Assembly: GCA_033239005.1 (NCBI GenBank)
Contig: BSQZ01000006.1
Span: 8,609,162-8,673,161, forward strand
Source: Lamellibrachia satsuma
Taxonomy: Eukaryota; Annelida; Polychaeta; Sabellida; Siboglinidae
Direction: 5' to 3'
DNA: 64,000 nt
This document shows positions 59,183 to 64,000 of this stretch, in pieces. How positions within the stretch are numbered: position 1 is the first letter of the stretch; each line of letters opens with the position of its first letter. The position numbers and the translations under genes are program-made. The notes beneath the pieces were generated by a model. It did not search any database, was not told the origin of the DNA, and saw only the letters and a list, made by a program, of their open reading frames with translations.

Positions 59183-60235
59183 GGTCGCATCACCTAATCC
59201 AGCTGTCAAACGCAGTATTGCGTTCCGCAAACACGTTACATTCTAAAGTGTGGTAGGTAGCACACTGCTAATGTTAATTATGCTTGTCTGAAGCCGCGCA
59301 TGTCACAGAGACCGTTTGTGCATCCTGACCTGTGAACTATCTGGATGCCTGAATCCACGTCAGTTGCGTTTATTAGTATCAGAAAGTTGAACTCTGTCAG
59401 ACGTAATCTACAATACTACATGCCTGCTATAAAAGATTACTTCGCTTTTCGTAACTAAGCGTGTATAGATATGATGACTACGAAGTATCCGTCACACTAA
59501 TGAGAATCCGGGATCCGAGGGTTCCAGGGCCTATGTTCGTCTAAACACGGATGTGGATGTTATCTGTATAAAACACACACATGTAATCAACTGTTGTGGG
59601 TCTAGAATACGAGATCACTGGAAAGTTGGTTCTTCCTGCTAAATAAAGCATAACGAGCAACTACTATTACCAACTGTAAATGGAAACTAATGGGGGTAAA
59701 CACTGGAAAAGAAAAAAGGGTATATGTGTCTAGTGCTTTGCCCATGTAGCTTGTGTTTCTCTCTTATGCAAGTCATTTGTTAGCTCAAATGTCAATGGGC
59801 GGTCCTTTGCTAGCATGGCTGATTTTGTTTGTTTTGGGGTGCGTTATTAGAGAACGTGGAACTTTTGGGATAATCTAAGAAAATATGCTAATTTAGACCC
59901 ATTTTTATTAATTAAAACACAACATCTAAATGCGACCATATTAGTATAATATCTTTATTGAATCGAGTTTCATATTTTCTCTCATGGTTAAGAGGAGTCG
60001 GTAACATGAGACCAGGCCCGCGCGTCACTTGCTGCCGACGGAGCAATTTTTTTCCGATCCGCGGCCCACCCAACCCTCCCTCCGATCTGGGTATATAAAA
60101 TAAATAAATAAATACTACGTCACGCCTACTCTGTCGTCGACACTACATCATACAGGTGTCAAAACAGTAAAATGCGGGCAAACAGTATTTGTGTGGACTT
60201 ATACAAAACGTACGCGCAAAAAAACTTATATATAT
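59183..60235. other. Region upstream of the CUB gene, no supported feature
   Basis: It should contain the 5' UTR and promoter, but no TATA box, initiator or upstream exon can be identified with confidence. Confidence 0.3.
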
Positions 60236-60240
60236 ATACA

Positions 60241-60371
<131 letters not shown>

Positions 60372-61540
60372 TAAAGTATATGTAAAAAAAAACAATAATA
60401 CCATAACAGACAGATATACTATGTGGAATGTACTTAACGGTCAACAGCCACGGTTTTCTCGGTCGTATGAGTTGAGTGACACAATTAATAGCGTTGTCAA
60501 CGCAGAGGTTCGGTGATATTACATTTATAAGAAATAGGTGTGATTTTTTTCTGAACACTGTTGGTCGGTTCAGTAAAGCAGCTTTTTTTAGAACTGAAGT
60601 TTTGTATAAGGCCTAACCCCAAGTCACTCACTGTGTGTGTCACTCTGCATACGTGTGACGCCGTCGCGTCCACTGCCGCCGTCACGTCACGTCCGCAGTC
60701 TTGTTCGACTGATCCGCGTGCCGCTACCACGCTCGCCGTCACTTCGTGTTGTTGATTCGTATGCCGCATCTACACCAGGTTACGACGCTGCTTCGTATGG
60801 CGCCCGCTATTCCTCTGACAACACGTGCGACTGCTCCGTGCGACGCCCTTTTATTCGTCACGCCTTTCGTGGCTGCCCCGCTGGGTGGGCAAACAGCCCC
60901 GAACCGACAGTGAGGTCGGAGCGTCATATTGTGGTACCGTAGTGGAACATATTCCGGTATATAACCTAACCATGATAATATATCAGTGTATTCTTATGTG
61001 AATCCACGGAACTGTGAATCTTCGTTGACCTATCAAAGTGTGATACAAACTATGCCCTGATACATGATTCGCAATGCCAAATGGGTAATATGTAAATTGT
61101 ATGATGCAATACTATACGCCGTTATGTGTTTACTTTATTTTGTTTCCTATTGCATAAATAGGATTCCAATTGGATTCTCAATTGCCATCCGCGATTCTAA
61201 ATTGTCTTTATGTTCCATCCTACCTTGATGCACCTAAGCTTTTGTCACGAGCCAGTCACTTTTTTCACCTTCGCCAATCCTAGAACCAAACTTGTGACAA
61301 CTACAATATAGGTTGTTTTCATTTATTCTCAATTAGAATTATGAGGGAAGATGGCAAACACGAAGAATTGCTAAACACAAACACATGTTGATATTTATGC
61401 CTAATAACTTAATGAAATAATTTAAACATTCAATTGTAAAAGAACAGTAATAGCTCAATTGCACTGCTTTCTATTAAAATTACATCGTGTCCTGTTCCAT
61501 ATATTACTATTACTTGACTTCGTAATAATAATTATGGTAT
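60372..61540. other. No supported gene
   Basis: Includes a GC-richer stretch (60640-60945) with open frames on both strands but no recognisable motif. The remainder is AT-rich and featureless. Confidence 0.35.
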
Positions 61541-61544
61541 ATAA

Positions 61545-61870
61545 TTATGACTCCAGGCCTGGAACTACCAGACATCCTAGAAGCGCCAGAAGACGTGGAT
61601 ATCAGAGAGGAAATAGTGGATATCAAAGAGGAAATAGTTAATGCTATCAAGGAGCACAAGAACAGTGAGGCACCGGATCATAACCAGCTAAATGCAGTTA
61701 TTCAAAACATACCTGAACCAGCAGCCAGACAGGCGTGCGTGACCATTTCTCGTCGTTCGACTCTGGAACCCAAGTAGACATGGCAATATTGGCCTTCAAC
61801 GAGGCATTCGATACCGTTCCCCACAGGAAATGTTTTCACAAACTCTCACACTACAGAGACGCATTTGGCG
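61545..61870 (+). mobile_element. LINE reverse-transcriptase relic
   Basis: Reads PGLELPDILEAPEDVDI, IVNAIKEHKNSEAPDHNQLN (the K.GKAPG.D.I region) and, after a frameshift, VDMAILAFNEAFDTVPHRK (motif A region). Only the first part of an RT domain remains. Confidence 0.55.
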
Positions 61871-62189
61871 ACACAAAACAAAAACGACCTGTAGGCCTCG
61901 AATATAGTGTATAACAAAATTAGTGCTATTATCTAGGAGCAAATGCAGCAGAAGACTATGTCCAAGGTTTTTTTTTAATTACCATCAAACAAAACAGTTA
62001 ATCTTTGTCCTGAATGATAAACAACTGAAAATGCGTGAGGAATTCTTGGAGTTCCCCTGGAGTTGCATGCACAGCCATCGCCGTAGTGGTCGAGCAGATC
62101 GGTTTGGACTTCCGAAAGACGCACGACGAAGCATACGATGGTACTTTCTATTTGACAGAGAAGACGAATGGCGTGCAGTGGTCCACCTC

Positions 62190-62415
62190 TTGTAAGACCC
62201 CTATCTCAAGCGGCCTTGTAGTATATAAGGCTTTTCAATGATAATTTCCCCCCACGAGAGGCCATCGCTGTTATAAGGCCATTGTACACTTTCAAAAGGT
62301 GTGTCATTATAAAAAAGGAGACTACTATGTGCGTGCGTGTATCCTGCCGAAAAAAAACTGGTGTATTTTCTGGAAAATTGGGCAAACCCCCTTTTTCAGA
62401 ATCTGGATCCGCCAT
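62190..62415. mobile_element. Possible small DNA-element end (GGATCCGCC type)
   Basis: The reverse complement begins TGGCGGATCCAGATTCTGAA followed by AAAGGGGGTTTGCCC, a common terminus of short non-autonomous elements, comparable to 48418-48500. The other end is not clear. Confidence 0.3.
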
Positions 62416-63210
62416 GAACTGTGACCGTTAATATCGTTGCAAAACTTCGAAATCAATAATTGCAGGTACTTAGTAGCGCCTGATCCAAATAGAACAGTTC
62501 AAGAATTGTGATTTTGTAAAGACAATAGTTGAATGGAACCAACTCATTGAGCGTCAAGTCCGGGCTGGAACAATAGGCGACTTCAGCCAACACACTTTAT
62601 GCCCACTCATCCTCCGTCGTAGACTGTAGCTAACGTTGAGAACGTAGCAGAATTTCACACATCTCTTACCATTATTCATGAATATATGAATGGGAAATAT
62701 AAAAAATCCCGATGCTGGTGCAAAGGTTGCATTGTACAAAATTACAAATTACGTTTTTTATTTCTATAAGAGGTTAGTTACCTTGCATATTGGGAATGAA
62801 ACTATTTGCTATTTTGTTAACACCTTGATCGTCCGTCATTCGAAGCAGTTTACATGTTGGTATGATACAACCGTGCACTTGACAAACAAATTGTGTTCGC
62901 CCTGTGTTGAAGACTCCTTACCTTCCACGCGGACTGTGGCCGCCGTTTGAGGCCCTGTAGTATCTGGATTGGTCGATCACAGACAGGTCAACCAGGGTGC
63001 CATTGCTACACACATTCTTCTAATTGGACAAAGGCGATTAATTCTCGGGGGGGGGTTCGGTGGATTTGAACGAACCATCTTTTGAGAGCATATTTTTTTA
63101 ACTGCGACATTTTCAGAAATCATCCTTGAACTCTCCGACTTATTGTCTCTGCGTTCCTTTAACCTTTACTGCTATGTCCTCCAAGCTGATATATGTTATG
63201 TTTAGTCATA
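62416..63210. other. No supported feature
   Basis: Mixed-composition DNA with a short poly-G run at 63046-63054. Nothing coding is supported. Confidence 0.4.
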
Positions 63211-63214
63211 TTTT

Positions 63215-64000
63215 TCGTAGATACCATTTCGGGTGATGCAATTAACTGCCTTCTGTAATATGACTGCCAAGAATACCGATGAAGAAACAGGAAGCCGAAA
63301 TGCTGTCAGGCCCGGAGTTTTTATTATGCTGGTTCTCTTGAACTGGCGTGACACGTAGTTTTTGGAGATGGAGATGGTAACCTCTCCCGGGTTCGGGGGG
63401 GGGGTGGGGGTGGTTGACAGAAGCTCTGTGAACCCGGATGTAAAGTCCTTGCTTTCGAAGCGAGTGTAGAATTTGTTTAGATCTATAGCATCAGGCAGTG
63501 TGTTAGATCTTGCATTTTCGCTTGCACTGACATCACCGGCCATCACCTTGAGATTTCTAAAAAACGTCACGAGTGATCATGGTCTGATACGGCTTTTCCA
63601 CTTCGTCTCGAAAAGCTAATTTGGCAAGGCTAATGTCTGCCCTAAGCATTGGCTTAGCCTCCCGGATGGCAGCCGCGTCTCGAGATTCGAAGGCTTTCTG
63701 TTTGTTGATCACTGCCTTCTTTACACTTTGTGTGATCCGGGGTTTGGCGTTAGGATACACAGTGACAGTTTTTCTGGGATGATAGAGTCTTGGCAGAACT
63801 TCATGTAGTCAGTGAGAATATCAGCACGCTCATTTATGTCATGAGTACCCTCAAAGAGGACATCCCAATCTTTGCAGGCATTGCAAACTTTCAGCTGTTC
63901 AATTGCATTTCTAGTCCATACCATGACCGGTCTTTTGACAGGTGGAACACGTTTGTGTTTTTGACGGTACTTGGGCAGGAGATGTAGGATGTTGCGATCT
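63215..64000 (-). mobile_element. L2-like LINE fragment, running off the window
   Basis: From the window edge inward, the minus strand reads ILHLLPKYRQKHKRVPPVKR, VMVWTRNAIEQLKVC, CKDWDVLFEGTHDINERAD and DYMKFCQDSIIPEK. A frameshift follows, then VYPNAKPRITQSVKKAVINK, AFESRDAAAIREAK and KLAFRDEVE, a second frameshift, and FFRNLKVMAGD, RQFKRTSIIKTPG. This is the endonuclease-to-RT linker of an L2-type ORF2. It is lost before the RT palm, near 63215, and contains a G-rich run at 63386-63414. Confidence 0.7.

Noticed and set aside
60637..60945. GC-rich overlapping frames as a gene
   Set aside because: No motif, no splice-supported neighbour, and both strands are open, as expected from composition.

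Overview
The window is metazoan genomic DNA, most likely from a marine invertebrate; the species or phylum cannot be fixed from sequence alone. It has GT-AG introns with phase-consistent exons, long dinucleotide arrays, and decayed CR1-, L2-, RTE- and jockey/BS-like LINEs.

One gene fills most of it. On the minus strand, from the start codon at 59182 to the stop at 11666, I can chain 31 coding exons (about 4.98 kb of CDS in 47.5 kb). Transcription order is: signal-peptide exon, 16-nt microexon, eleven two-exon CUB cassettes, five cysteine-rich exons (four of the ephrin-receptor-like GCC2/GCC3 type), a transmembrane exon, and a short basic cytoplasmic tail ending in a class I PDZ-ligand sequence (DTGV). 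The protein would be a type I cell-surface receptor or adhesion molecule of about 1659 aa. Every splice junction used keeps phase except CUB8, whose second exon has lost two nucleotides. Cassettes 2-6 are recent tandem duplicates: their introns are also paralogous. Cassettes 2-7 have lost the acidic residues expected for calcium binding in CUB domains.

Layout: 1-11.4 kb is intergenic, with a LINE relic, two related terminal-inverted-repeat elements, a 48-bp minisatellite and a 5'-truncated CR1-like LINE with an intact reverse-transcriptase frame (4.2-6.4 kb). 11.4-12.9 kb holds the gene's 3' end. 12.9-18.5 kb is an intron with a decayed RTE-like LINE. 18.5-30.2 kb holds the cysteine-rich exons and CUB11-CUB8. 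30.2-38.0 kb is a large intron packed with LINE pieces. 38-57.7 kb holds CUB7-CUB1, with a nested LINE insertion, an RTE insertion with visible target-site duplication and a 1.5-kb 12-bp minisatellite. 58-59.2 kb holds the microexon and first exon. 59.2-64 kb is upstream sequence with LINE fragments, including an L2-like piece running off the window end.

All functional statements rest on motif recognition by eye. No searches or transcript data were available.
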